A DNA stretch of 64,000 nucleotides from Fibrobacterota bacterium (GTDB taxonomy: Bacteria > Fibrobacterota > Fibrobacteria > UBA11236): assembly GCA_028287465.1 (NCBI GenBank), contig JAQBPO010000062.1:1-64000 (forward strand). Reading direction: 5' to 3'. Position numbers and translations under genes: made by a program. Under the pieces are notes generated by a model that did no database searches, was not told the origin of the DNA, and worked only from the letters and a program-made list of their open reading frames with translations. Shown here in pieces: positions 9,052 to 18,424 of the stretch. Positions within the stretch are counted from its first letter, which is position 1; each line of letters starts with the position of its first letter.

Positions 9052-12000
9052 CCTTCCCTCAAATCCAGGGTCAGCGGGTGATCCCGATGGATGGGCGCGG
9101 ATTCCGATCGGATGGCTCCGGGACGGTGGCCTCGCGTCTCGAACCGCGCGCTGCGCCGGGCTTCCGCTTCCGCGGCGTTGACCGGGAAGGTCCGGTAATT
9201 GCGGCCGGCGGGATGGGACACGTGATAGGTGCATCCGCCCAGGGAAAGCCCGTTCCAAAGGTCGATCACGTCGAAGGAAAGGGGCGCATCGCTGGGGATG
9301 AGGGGATGCAGGCAGGACGGAGGCTGCCACGCCCGGAAACGCACGCCCGCCACCGCTTGTCCCGCGACTCCCGTCGCCGTCATCGGCAGGGTGAGTCCAT
9401 TGCAGGTTACCGCATGCCGGTTGCCCGCGAAACCCTCCACCTTGATCTGGACCCGTTCCAGGGAGGAGTCCACGTACCGGGCGGTACCCGAACCGGAAGC
9501 CTCTTCCCCGAGCACATGCCAGGGCTCCGCGGCCTGGCGCACTTCCAGGCTCAGTTCGCGGAGCCGGATCCCGCCGCAGCGGGGGAAACGGAATTCCAGG
9601 AAAGGCGCGTACCATTCCGGCTTCAGCCCGTATCCGGCGCGGCCCAGGAAGCCGATCACCTCTTCGAAATCGTTCCAGAGGAAATGCGGCAGCATCCATC
9701 GATCGTGCAGGGCATTGCCCCAAGGCTGCAGGGGAGCGGAATAGGGATGATCCCAGAAATGGGCGACCAGGGCCCGCACCAGCAGGCATTGCGCCAGGTT
9801 CAGGCGCGGGTGGGGCGGCATTTCGAACCCGCGCAGTTCGAGGAGCCCGAGTCGGCCGGTCATGCCGTCGGGACTGTAGAGCTTGTCGATGCAGAATTCG
9901 GCGCGATGGGTATTGCCCGTGAGATCGACGAGCAGGTTGCGGAAGATGCGATCCACCATCCAGGGAGCGACCGCTTCGCCGTCGGTGCCCGCGCCGTCCT
10001 CGACCTGCCGGAAGGCGAGTTGCAATTCCGCGAGCGCGTCATCGCGCGCCTCGTCCACGCGCGGGGCCTGGCTGGTTGGCCCGATGAAGAGGCCGGAAAA
10101 CAGGTAGGACATGCTGGGATGGTTCTGCCAGAAGTTCACCAGGCTGCGCAGCAGATGCGGGCGCCGCAGGAACGGGCTGTCGGAGGGGCGCTCGGATCCG
10201 AGCACGATATGGTTGCCCCCGCCGGTGCCGGTATGCCTGCCGTCCAGCTGGAACTTCTCCGCGCCCAGACGGCAGCGCGAGGCCTCGGCATAGACCGTTT
10301 CCGTTTTATGCACCAGCTCCCGCCAGGATCCGGAGGGGTGGATATTGACCTCGATGACGCCGGGATCCGGGGTGATGGCGAAGCTCTTGAGCCGGTAATC
10401 CTGCGGCGGGCGGTAACCCTCGATGCGGACGGCCAGGCCGGTCCGGGACGCAGCGGCCTCCACCGCTCCGACCAATTCCAGATAGGATTCCAGGTCGGTC
10501 AGGGGAGGCAGGAAGGCGTAGAGATAACCGTCGCGGGCCTCGACGCACAAGGCCGTGCGGACCACGCCGTTCAGGTGATGGAACCCCGGGAGGGATTGCC
10601 TCCGCGGCATCCAATCGGTATCCCCCGACGCGGCCGGGGCCGGCGGCCGCCCGCTTTCGGAGGCGGAACCGGATCGCAATGGAGGCGCGTATTCGGGCAG
10701 GGGCGACCGTTCGGCGAGAGGGGAAAGCTGGGCCGGGAATTCCGGTCCGCCCCGGCCCCATGGCAGGCTGTCGAGGGGAAGCCGGTAGCCCATGGGCGAA
10801 TCGCCCGGAAGCAGGAAGAGCCGGCCGCGCCTGAATTCCCATTCGCCCGAGCGCCACGCCGTTCCGGTCCCGTTGAAGTCCGCGGCCAGGGGGAGGGTGA
10901 ACCCCGTGACCTCGTCGAGACCCTTGCCCAGGAGCTTGAGCATGCGAGCGCGCTCGGCGTCGCTTTTCCATTCAGGCCTCCCGGGATCGAAATCCCGGGG
11001 CAGACCGCCTTCCTTCCAGAGGTAATAGAACGCGTCCTCGTAAGCGGGCTTCACGAACTCCCCGTCCAGGCGCAGGAGGCGTGCCAGGGCGGTCATTAGG
11101 GTTTCCGCGTCCTTTATGGTAGCCGAAGGAGCCGTCGCCAAGCGAGCCGTCCCCATGGGCTCGGCCGCGGGCCCGGAGTCCCTTTCCCTCGCCTCGAGGT
11201 TTTCATCGCGCCAAACGGGCTTGCCGTCCGTGCGCCAATAGACCGTAAGGGCCCAACGGGGCAGGGCTTCCCCGGGATACCATTTCCCCTGGCCGTAATG
11301 CAGAAGCGAGCCCGGTGAGAATTTCCCTCGCAGCCGCCAGGTCAGCGCGTTGGCCAAGGCGTACTTCCGATCGCCGAGGGCTTCCGTGTTCCACTCCGAG
11401 CCGTCCATGTCGTCGATGGATACGAAGGTGGGCTCCCCGCCCTGGGTCAGAGCCAACCCCGCCGCCCCCATGTCCTTGTCCACCCGATCGCCCAAGGCCA
11501 GCAAATCGTTCCATTCCCCATCGGCGATGGGGGCGGTTACCCGCGGGGCCTCAACGAGGCGCGACAGCTCCATCTTATGTTCGAAGGTGGACCCGCATTC
11601 CGAGACCCCGCCCGAGATGGGCGCCGATTCCTCTGGCGAGGGCGTGCAACTCAAGGGGATATGCCCCTCCCCCGCCATGAGGCCGGAGGTCGAGTCCAAG
11701 CCTATCCATCCCGCTCCGGGAACATAGGCTTCCGCCCAGGCATGCAGGTCGGTGAAGTCCGACGCCGGGCCTTGGGGGCCTTCCAGGGGCGGCCGGTCCG
11801 GACGCAGTTGGATCAGGTAGCCGGAGGCGAAGCGCGCGGCGATGCCGAGGTGGCGCAGGGCCTGCACCATGAGCCAGGCGGAATCGCGGCAGGAGCCGGA
11901 AGCCAGCTTAAGGGTTTCCTCGCAGGATTGCACTCCGCTCTCGAGGCGGATGCAATAGCGGATGTCCTTGGGAACGCTCCGGTTCAGATCCATCAGGAAG

Positions 12001-12428
12001 GTCACGACCGACCGCGGGGTGCGATCGGCCTTCTTGAGCCATGCGCGCAGGAGCGGGCCGTCCTCGCGGATTTCCAGGTAGGGAGCCAGGGATTCGCGCA
12101 GGGAAGCCTGATAGGTGAACGGGTACTTGTCCGCGTCGGGCTCTACGAAGAAGTCGAACGGATTGATCACGGTGGCGTCCGCGACCAGGCCCACCTCGAC
12201 CTCGAACTCCCGTTGCGGCTCCGGGAATACGACCCGGGCCATGAAGTTCCCGAAGGGATCCTGTTGCCAATTGAGAAAGTGACCGGCTGGCCTGACCTTC
12301 AGGGAATAGGCCTCGATCCGGGTGCGGCAATGGGCCGCGGGACGCAGGCGGATGAGCTGGGGGGACAGGGTGACCGGGCGGTCGTATTTATAGGTGGAGA
12401 TATGCTGGAGGGAAACCCGGATGGACAT
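9048..12428 (-). CDS. Transglutaminase-DUF2126 putative amidoligase
   Basis: 1126 residues. N-terminal transglutaminase N-domain (SIRVSLQHISTYKYDRPV), then the transglutaminase core with Cys in GSCRDSAW, His in LHAWAEAY and Asp in LDSTSG. A large C-terminal DUF2126 region (~330-1120) follows, annotated in Pfam as a putative amidoligase; GGNHIVLG and FRFPRCGGIRLRELSLEVRQ are characteristic stretches. First gene of the minus-strand cluster; it ends in a four-base overlap with the ATP-grasp gene. The combination DUF2126 + ATP-grasp + alpha-E + transglutaminase is a known conserved neighbourhood predicted to make and trim a peptide-like metabolite or protein tag, with no product established. Start: ATG at 12428 fits the usual family N-terminus; a TTG eight codons upstream is less likely. 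No strong ribosome binding site is visible. Confidence 0.9.
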   Translation of the reverse strand: MSIRVSLQHISTYKYDRPVTLSPQLIRLRPAAHCRTRIEAYSLKVRPAGHFLNWQQDPFGNFMARVVFPEPQREFEVEVGLVADATVINPFDFFVEPDADKYPFTYQASLRESLAPYLEIREDGPLLRAWLKKADRTPRSVVTFLMDLNRSVPKDIRYCIRLESGVQSCEETLKLASGSCRDSAWLMVQALRHLGIAARFASGYLIQLRPDRPPLEGPQGPASDFTDLHAWAEAYVPGAGWIGLDSTSGLMAGEGHIPLSCTPSPEESAPISGGVSECGSTFEHKMELSRLVEAPRVTAPIADGEWNDLLALGDRVDKDMGAAGLALTQGGEPTFVSIDDMDGSEWNTEALGDRKYALANALTWRLRGKFSPGSLLHYGQGKWYPGEALPRWALTVYWRTDGKPVWRDENLEARERDSGPAAEPMGTARLATAPSATIKDAETLMTALARLLRLDGEFVKPAYEDAFYYLWKEGGLPRDFDPGRPEWKSDAERARMLKLLGKGLDEVTGFTLPLAADFNGTGTAWRSGEWEFRRGRLFLLPGDSPMGYRLPLDSLPWGRGGPEFPAQLSPLAERSPLPEYAPPLRSGSASESGRPPAPAASGDTDWMPRRQSLPGFHHLNGVVRTALCVEARDGYLYAFLPPLTDLESYLELVGAVEAAASRTGLAVRIEGYRPPQDYRLKSFAITPDPGVIEVNIHPSGSWRELVHKTETVYAEASRCRLGAEKFQLDGRHTGTGGGNHIVLGSERPSDSPFLRRPHLLRSLVNFWQNHPSMSYLFSGLFIGPTSQAPRVDEARDDALAELQLAFRQVEDGAGTDGEAVAPWMVDRIFRNLLVDLTGNTHRAEFCIDKLYSPDGMTGRLGLLELRGFEMPPHPRLNLAQCLLVRALVAHFWDHPYSAPLQPWGNALHDRWMLPHFLWNDFEEVIGFLGRAGYGLKPEWYAPFLEFRFPRCGGIRLRELSLEVRQAAEPWHVLGEEASGSGTARYVDSSLERVQIKVEGFAGNRHAVTCNGLTLPMTATGVAGQAVAGVRFRAWQPPSCLHPLIPSDAPLSFDVIDLWNGLSLGGCTYHVSHPAGRNYRTFPVNAAEAEARRSARFETRGHRPGAIRSESAPIHRDHPLTLDLREG

Positions 12429-12598
12429 ACCCGCGCAAGACGCAAGTACCAAGCCAATCGGCCAATGGCAGGGTTTGTCAGCCTTTTCCGCGAATCTGGC
12501 AGGCGGCCGGGAGGAATTCCCCGAGGGGCGTGCGCATTAGCTGACACTTCGCGGATTTGTAGCCAATGGGAAAGTCGATGGGGAAACCGAAGGGGAAT

Positions 12599-12628
12599 AA
12601 AAAAAAGGCAGGGATTGCTCCCTGCCTT
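12599..12628 (-). terminator. Intrinsic terminator for the gene at 12666-13844
   Basis: Read on the minus strand: stem AAGGCAGGGA / TCCCTGCCTT (12605-12628) with a four-base loop, followed by eight T residues (plus-strand A-run 12599-12606). It lies 38 nt past the stop codon. It is the strongest terminator in the window. Confidence 0.9.
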
Positions 12629-12665
12629 CCAAAGTACGGTTTCCGTCGCCTGAGCGAGAGGAAGA

Positions 12666-13844
12666 TTACTTGGTGACCTTCCAATAGATATCGTCCACCT
12701 GGTAGAACAGGGTGGCGTCGTACGCGGCGGAGTCGCCATCGACGGGATAGACCAGGCCGCAATAGACGTCGATTTTCGAGAAGTCGGTCCCGGTGAAATC
12801 GGTCATGGGAATGCTGGCTTCGTGCCATTTGTTGTCCGGGATGTAACCGTAGGTGCGCAGGTCGACCTTCTTGGAGAAGCCGCCGCCCTGGTCGACGGAA
12901 GCCATGGTCACGCCGATGCTGGTGGCGGTTCCCTTGACGGCGATGTGCATGCTGCCGTTGGCCCATGCGGACATATCCTCAGGGGTGCCGGGCTTGGCCA
13001 CGAATCCCCAACCGCTGTAGATGGACGATTCGCCGAAGGTCTGGTACCAGGACGTGGGGCCTTCGAAAGGCTCGGTCTTGTAGTCGCCCTTCAACTGGGT
13101 GCCGCCATCCCACACCTGGACGTCGACATTGCTGCCCCAATCGACCTGGGGCATGTTGCGCTCGGAGACGATCTTGAGATCGCCGGCGGGCAGCTTCGGG
13201 TTCAACAGGATCGGGTAGATGCCGGTATACTTGGTCAGGGCCTTGGTCGTGACCTTGTAGCCGTCCTTGGTGACCTGCATGCTGTCGATGGGATCCGCGG
13301 CGGTCTTGGCCAAGCCGGTGCGCACGAAGGCAGCGTTCGCGAAGAAGCCGGCATTGCGGGTGTTGATGCCAAGGGTGGTCATCTTGAAGGAAGCGGTCTG
13401 CTTGCCCACGCGGGCGCGCACCACGTACAACCCGCTGGCCAGGCCGGCGGGGGACGCGTTGACGGTGTAGTTGCCCGAGGACGCGTTGCGGCTCACGAGG
13501 TTGCGGACGAGCTCGCTCTTGAGGTTGTAGACGTCCACGGTGACCGGGGTATTGTTGCCGGCCACGGTGAAGGAGAGCATGTTGCCCTTGAAGGACATTT
13601 CCGACTTGCCGTTGCGCAGCGAGGCGAGGGCCACCGCGTCGCCGGAAAGCTTGTAGCTGCCGTCGGATCCGGTCATCGTGGTGATGCTGGGGTTGCCGGT
13701 CAACATGACCTTGGCGCCCGCTACCGGATTGCCGGTCTTGGTGTCATTGACCGTTCCCGTTATGTTCACGACATTCTGCGCGTTCGAAATGCAAATGGCG
13801 GCCGCCATCACCAGGCCGCTCAGGATAAAATTCGTCCTCCCCAT
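12666..13844 (-). CDS. Secreted protein: regulatory-like Ig domain, internal sorting-tail-like module, C-terminal jelly-roll domain
   Basis: 392 residues. Signal peptide (residues 1-22, ending ISNAQ). Residues ~25-72 are a carboxypeptidase-regulatory-like domain (GTVNDTKTGNPVAGAKVML). Residues ~75-165 resemble a type A sorting (Por-secretion tail) domain, with VTVDVYNLKSELVRNL and ASGLYVVRARVG, but located internally rather than at the C-terminus. Residues ~215-392 are a beta-rich jelly-roll resembling CBM11/CIA30-type domains (DNKWHEASIPMTDFTGTDFSKIDV). Likely extracellular or surface carbohydrate binding. Monocistronic with its own terminator. Start ATG 13844 is preceded by AGGTGG. It lacks the 67-bp chitin promoter cassette found elsewhere in the window. 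Confidence 0.75.
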   Translation of the reverse strand: MGRTNFILSGLVMAAAICISNAQNVVNITGTVNDTKTGNPVAGAKVMLTGNPSITTMTGSDGSYKLSGDAVALASLRNGKSEMSFKGNMLSFTVAGNNTPVTVDVYNLKSELVRNLVSRNASSGNYTVNASPAGLASGLYVVRARVGKQTASFKMTTLGINTRNAGFFANAAFVRTGLAKTAADPIDSMQVTKDGYKVTTKALTKYTGIYPILLNPKLPAGDLKIVSERNMPQVDWGSNVDVQVWDGGTQLKGDYKTEPFEGPTSWYQTFGESSIYSGWGFVAKPGTPEDMSAWANGSMHIAVKGTATSIGVTMASVDQGGGFSKKVDLRTYGYIPDNKWHEASIPMTDFTGTDFSKIDVYCGLVYPVDGDSAAYDATLFYQVDDIYWKVTK

Positions 13845-14260
13845 AAATCCACCTATTCCTTTTTGTAATCGTTGATAGGACCACCGGGGACTCTGCCTTC
13901 CTCCGGGGGTTCCTGTGACGGGAGATCTATCTAAGCGGACGTTCGGAATCAGGCGGAATCAGGCCGGGGAGCGGGCCGATTTGACCCCACCCCCAAAACC
14001 GTGCCTTGGGAAGGAGCCGGGAGCCCCGTAGGATCGGGCTTTCCGGGGATATCGTCCTTGTCCCAAAATGCAGGGGCGGGGTCAAAGGACCCGGCATGTA
14101 CCGTACGGTTCGGGAGAGTTGGTCGCGGAATTCCCCGACCATGGGCCCGGCTCCATCGGGGCCATTACTCACGGTGGTGAAATCGGGTAGGAAGTATTTG
14201 GGTTCGGCGCCCCGCAATCCCCTGAAATTGGCGCGAAATGCGCCCTTTTTCCGGCTCCCC
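13845..14260. other. Intergenic region with one half-operator
   Basis: Divergent region between the minus-strand secreted-protein gene and the promoter cassette at 14261. No gene is supportable. It contains a single TGGTGAA half-site at 14175-14181 without a matching TTCATCA arm. Confidence 0.5.
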
Positions 14261-14327
14261 TGGTGAAATGGAATTCATCACTTTCGGTTCCGGGTCGGTG
14301 GACAAACCCGAGCCTCAGCCGTAGTTT
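14261..14327 (+). promoter_or_regulatory. Chitin-regulon promoter cassette, copy A
   Basis: Palindrome TGGTGAA (14261-14267), six-base spacer, TTCATCA (14274-14280), then 18 bp to TGGACA (-35, 14299-14304), then 17 bp to TAGTTT (-10, 14322-14327). Spacing is identical in five copies across the window. Predicted transcription start is near 14334, leaving a leader of ~147 nt before the ATG at 14481. Confidence 0.8.
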
Positions 14328-14333
14328 TGATTT

Positions 14334-14480
14334 TGCGGATTGCACCCACGCTTAACGCGGCAATCCGGTTTCACGGGCTGTGGGGCCCGACGGTCTGAAT
14401 CCCAGATACGTCCGGCTGAGAGAACGGTTCCTGAACCGTAAGTCTCCCCTATTGCCTTGGATGACGGGAACGGAGGAAAA
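14334..14480 (+). promoter_or_regulatory. Structured 5' leader with three hairpins
   Basis: Between the predicted start of transcription and the ribosome binding site GGAGG (14472-14476) there are three clean inverted repeats: CGGATTGC/GCAATCCG (14336-14367), CGGGC/GCCCG (14374-14389) and ACGGTT/AACCGT (14424-14439). No known riboswitch consensus was recognised. It may be an untranslated regulatory leader or simply a long UTR. Confidence 0.3.
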
Positions 14481-17400
14481 ATGGCGGCATTGAACGGCAG
14501 GTCAGGGACCAAGGACGGCGATAAAGCCGTGTTTTCCCGTATTCCGGCCGTGGATGGCGCCCAGGGTTCAGCGTCCTCGGGGATGGCGGCGGGAGAGCGT
14601 AACCGGACTGACGCTTTCGATTTGTGCCGCACCTGCGAGGACGCGCCTTCCTCCCATGTCGCCGATTCCCATGCGGAGTCCCGCGCGGGCGGGGCGATGG
14701 CCATGGCCTTGACCCTGGCCTTGGCGCTGCTGGCCGGGTCCGCTTCCGCCCAGGTGAAGCTGACCTTGGGAGGCGATTTGCCCGCCACCGGTCCCGGCAC
14801 CAAATACCCGACCCTGATGACCTGCAACGAGACCAACCTTCCCCAGCAGGTGGACGGATGGAAGTTCAAGACCAAGGACTTCGCCGGCTTTACGACCTGG
14901 ATGCCCAATCTGACCAAGAGCGGCACGGCTCCGGTGGAATACACCCAGAAGGTCCCCACCGAGGAACGCCAGATGCAGGCGGGCAATTGCCGCATCGCGC
15001 CGACCGATTATACCGGAACCCTGGCCGCGGGCCAGGACGCCACGCCCTTCGACCTGCAAGCCCTGATCAAGACCGGCTCCTGCACCGAAGTCCCTCCCTA
15101 TAAGGACGCGGACGGCCTGACCTGCGCGGAAATCGATGCCGTGAAGCCCGACTACGGCAGCCAGTGCATCATCGACAGCATCGGTTCCAACGGCGGGGAC
15201 AATTACGGCGGCTTCGTCTCCAGCTTCTACGGCCAGACCCAGATCCAGGCCGCGATCCCATCCAACTCCTTCCAGGTCAGCGGCGATGAAGTGCGCTGGA
15301 ACCCTTACGCGATGGGCCCCCAATACATGATGGCCCTGGGCATGGCCCAGGAAATCATGAACGTGGACATGCAGTTCCTGACCGCGATCGCGGGCAAGGA
15401 GACGGGCGCGGGCATCCAGAGCGTGGCCACGGGAGCGGTCCGGTCGGAACTGCCCGATTACCAGGACAACGGCACCTACAGCTATTGGCAGATCGAACAG
15501 GACACCTACGGCACCTATATCAAGGCCTATCCGCAATTCTTCCCCAAATACGGGCCTTGCGTTTCCAAATATCCGGACGTTACCTCGGCGATTTCCGCGG
15601 GCCATTGCGTGGACAGCTGGGGCACGGTCGCCAAGTTCTACATGCAGCCCGCCGGCAAGACCAAGATGACCCCCAATTCGCCCCAGATCACCAACGGCGC
15701 CTTGTCCTCCGCCATCGCCTGGTACGGCCTGTACGACGCCCTCTCCAACTCCACCGACCTTTGCTTCGTGGAGGCCATCAAGAACGGCGTGGACAAGCGC
15801 ATCGCCTTCGCGGCCATGATCGGAGGCTACAACCTCGGACGATACACGGACTTCGGCGGTCCCTTGAAGGACCCGAACCTGAAGAACGATCCCAATGCCT
15901 CGGCCAAGTTCGCCACCGGGAACAACAATTACCGCCCGGACATCTACCGTATCCTCGACAACCTGGTGGGCGCGTCCAAGAACTGCGCGAGCCGCAAGAT
16001 CTACGACACAACCATCACCCTGAACGAAATGCAACGCTTCCTCTTCGGCGGCAGCGTGACGGCCGGAACCGTGGCCGCCCAGGGCGACGGCGGCCTCATG
16101 CTCCACTTCCCCCTGACAACGGAAGAGCGCCAGGCGCTTTGGGACGACGTGACCTGCGCCTACAACAAGCTCAAGGGCAAAGCCCCCTCCACCATCGGCA
16201 AGGACGCGATCAGCTACCGTTATGACTACCTGACCCTGCTGCGCGTGGTCAAGAAGCACCTCCCCTTCCACATCAAGGATCGGAAAATCCCGGTCGAGCA
16301 CGACTTCCAATACGTGGTGGACACCTATAGCAAGAATCCCCAGACCTGCTCGGGCAAGAAAAAGGACGACGTCTATCCTTCCATGTCCATCACCTCCCCG
16401 GCCGCGAACTCCGTGGTCTCGCCCGTCATCGCGCCCGGCGCGAAGTTCGTATTCTCGGGCACGGACAATGTCGCCGTATCCAAGGCCGAATGGACCTTCG
16501 ACAAGAATTGGCTCGCCTGGAACCCGGCCACCAAGACCGCGGGCAACACGTACGAGTTCTCCATCTCCTGCGAGCGCCCGGATTATCCCAAGAAGAATTC
16601 CGCCGCTTCCCTTTGGGTGCGCACCACGGACGATTGCGGCAATTCCACGGTCCAGCAGTTCGACTTCCGGACCCATTCCACCGCCAATTGCGGAGATCCC
16701 CCCGTCCCCCCCCAGGTGGCCACCCCCTTGGCCACCCCTCCGGGCCGGGAATTCTCCGCACTCACCCCGGGAGTCAGGGTAACCCTCGACGATGCCACCT
16801 CCGGGGCATCCATCCTGTATACCCTCGACGGCTCGGATCCGGATTCCGTGGTGGGCGGCAAGACCGTTCAATACTCCGGACCCATCCTGATCACGGCCAC
16901 CACCGTCCTCAAGGCGCGCGGCGTCATGGACGGCATGAGCGCCAGCTCCATCATGACGGAAACCTATACCAAGGTCCAGCCCGGCAAGGTCGCGACCCCT
17001 ACGGCCACTCCGCCGGGCAAAACCTTCACGGGCAGCCTCTCGGTCATCCTGCAGACCGCGACGCCCGGGGCCACCATCTATTACACCCTGGATGGGACCA
17101 TCCCGGATTCCTCCGGAGCCGGGGCCAAGAAGCTGACCGCGCCCATCGTGCTCACGGCCGATGCCACCATCACCGCCATCGCGGTCAAGGACGGCATGTA
17201 CAGGAGCGATGTGATGGTGGAGAAGTATTCCAATATCCCTCCCGTGGCCGTGAAACAGGCCTGGTACCTCGACGAGAACGGCGACGGCCGCATCGAGAAG
17301 GCCATCGTGGAATTCGCGTCCGCCCTGCCCGCGGTCCCCGCCAAACTGGGCTTCAAGATCACGGACGAGAGCAATCAGGATATCGCGCGCAACGCCTCGG

Positions 17401-18389
17401 GGGCGGAAATCACCCTGGCCCCCGGGAATGCGGCCCGCGCCGTGGTCGTCTTCACGGAACCCTTTCCCCAGGGCGTCACCTCCCTCAAGAACGCCGCCGC
17501 TTCCGGCCAGACCTTCCACCAGGATGCCATCCCCCTGAACGACGGCGTCTTCGCCGTAGCAGACTCGGTCGCCCCCGTCATCGTCTCCGCCGAGGTCAAG
17601 GAACCGGGCGACGGCGCGGCGCTCAAGCGCGTGCTCATCACCTACTCCGAAGCGGTCGCGATCTCCGCCGGAGGGCAGCCCTTGACCTTCAAGCGCGAAA
17701 GCGCGGAGACTCCCGGTTCCTCCGTGATCCTGGCGAACGTCGAGAAGCTCTCCGAACGGGACTACGCCTTCCATGTCGACTCCAACTCGACCTTCTACCC
17801 CATCGTCGGCGACTCCGCCGCCATCACCGTCAATGGCCAGACGGCGGACGCGGGGGGAATGACCCCGAAGGCGAAGTTCTTCCGCGTGCTGAAGGGCGTG
17901 CCCCCCAAGGCCAAGCCCGTGAGCCTGAAGGTCACCTTCCCCAACGGCAGCCAATTGGATGCCTCCTCCGGTTCCGCGGCCGCCAATCGACCCGGCCTGG
18001 CCTTCATCCCGGTCGACAAGGATGGCAACGCCCTGGCGAAATGCCCCGGTTGCGTGGCCAAGGACAGCCGCGGTTACGTAGGACCGGTCTTCGTCATCTC
18101 CACGCCCGGCCCGGTCGATTACACCTTCAAGATCTTCAACAACTTCGGCGAATTCGTGATCGAAGGCAAGGGCAAGGTGGAATCGGGGGATCTGTCCCAA
18201 TTGAAACGCTCGGGCGGAATCAATTACGAGGCCCCGGTGGTTTGGACCGGCGCCACCCGTTCGGGCACGAAAGCCTCGACGGGGGCCTATATCCTGATAG
18301 CGACCTTCCTTTCCGAAAAGGACATGACCTCCGGCGCGGGTCCGGGCCAGTTCACGGAAAAGAAGGTCTTCGGCATGCTCCGCAACTGA
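14481..18389 (+). CDS. Large secreted protein: lysozyme-like N-terminal module, two CHB_HEX_C repeats, shared C-terminal module
   Basis: 1302 residues. Start ATG 14481 has a strong GGAGG site; the hydrophobic export segment (MAMALTLALALLAGSASAQ) begins only at ~residue 73, so either the n-region is unusually long or translation starts at 14697. Residues ~95-630 form a Cys-containing module with a pattern reminiscent of the lysozyme/lytic-transglycosylase fold: AIAGKETGAG with Glu307, YWQIEQDTYGTY, and AAMIGGYNLG. Residues ~746-830 and ~837-918 are chitobiase C-terminal (CHB_HEX_C_1) Ig-like repeats (SGASILYTLDGSDPDS; PGATIYYTLDGTIPDS). Residues ~920-1302 are a module shared with the proteins at 18425 and 23729, starting with YLDENGDGRIE and ending in an FlgD-Ig-like GTGAYI. 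Probably acts on or binds chitin or peptidoglycan outside the cell; activity is inferred only. First gene under promoter copy A. Confidence 0.75.
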   Translation: MAALNGRSGTKDGDKAVFSRIPAVDGAQGSASSGMAAGERNRTDAFDLCRTCEDAPSSHVADSHAESRAGGAMAMALTLALALLAGSASAQVKLTLGGDLPATGPGTKYPTLMTCNETNLPQQVDGWKFKTKDFAGFTTWMPNLTKSGTAPVEYTQKVPTEERQMQAGNCRIAPTDYTGTLAAGQDATPFDLQALIKTGSCTEVPPYKDADGLTCAEIDAVKPDYGSQCIIDSIGSNGGDNYGGFVSSFYGQTQIQAAIPSNSFQVSGDEVRWNPYAMGPQYMMALGMAQEIMNVDMQFLTAIAGKETGAGIQSVATGAVRSELPDYQDNGTYSYWQIEQDTYGTYIKAYPQFFPKYGPCVSKYPDVTSAISAGHCVDSWGTVAKFYMQPAGKTKMTPNSPQITNGALSSAIAWYGLYDALSNSTDLCFVEAIKNGVDKRIAFAAMIGGYNLGRYTDFGGPLKDPNLKNDPNASAKFATGNNNYRPDIYRILDNLVGASKNCASRKIYDTTITLNEMQRFLFGGSVTAGTVAAQGDGGLMLHFPLTTEERQALWDDVTCAYNKLKGKAPSTIGKDAISYRYDYLTLLRVVKKHLPFHIKDRKIPVEHDFQYVVDTYSKNPQTCSGKKKDDVYPSMSITSPAANSVVSPVIAPGAKFVFSGTDNVAVSKAEWTFDKNWLAWNPATKTAGNTYEFSISCERPDYPKKNSAASLWVRTTDDCGNSTVQQFDFRTHSTANCGDPPVPPQVATPLATPPGREFSALTPGVRVTLDDATSGASILYTLDGSDPDSVVGGKTVQYSGPILITATTVLKARGVMDGMSASSIMTETYTKVQPGKVATPTATPPGKTFTGSLSVILQTATPGATIYYTLDGTIPDSSGAGAKKLTAPIVLTADATITAIAVKDGMYRSDVMVEKYSNIPPVAVKQAWYLDENGDGRIEKAIVEFASALPAVPAKLGFKITDESNQDIARNASGAEITLAPGNAARAVVVFTEPFPQGVTSLKNAAASGQTFHQDAIPLNDGVFAVADSVAPVIVSAEVKEPGDGAALKRVLITYSEAVAISAGGQPLTFKRESAETPGSSVILANVEKLSERDYAFHVDSNSTFYPIVGDSAAITVNGQTADAGGMTPKAKFFRVLKGVPPKAKPVSLKVTFPNGSQLDASSGSAAANRPGLAFIPVDKDGNALAKCPGCVAKDSRGYVGPVFVISTPGPVDYTFKIFNNFGEFVIEGKGKVESGDLSQLKRSGGINYEAPVVWTGATRSGTKASTGAYILIATFLSEKDMTSGAGPGQFTEKKVFGMLRN

Positions 18390-18424
18390 AGCGGACTTTC
18401 GGCGTCGGTAACAACGGGGTGGGT

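Noticed and set aside
9052-9789. Upstream extension of the ATP-grasp/alpha-E frame
   Set aside because: This part overlaps the DUF2126 coding region in another frame and shows no family similarity; the family N-terminus starts only near 9051.
14334-14460. TPP or cyclic-di-GMP riboswitch in the leader of promoter A
   Set aside because: A GGCTGAGAGAAC stretch recalls part of a thi-box, but the other required elements are absent; no cyclic-di-GMP aptamer core was found.
14568-18200. 1210-codon open frame opposite the 14481 gene
   Set aside because: Composition (Gly, Asp, Val, His) mirrors the sense codons; it covers conserved domains on the other strand and has no ribosome binding site.
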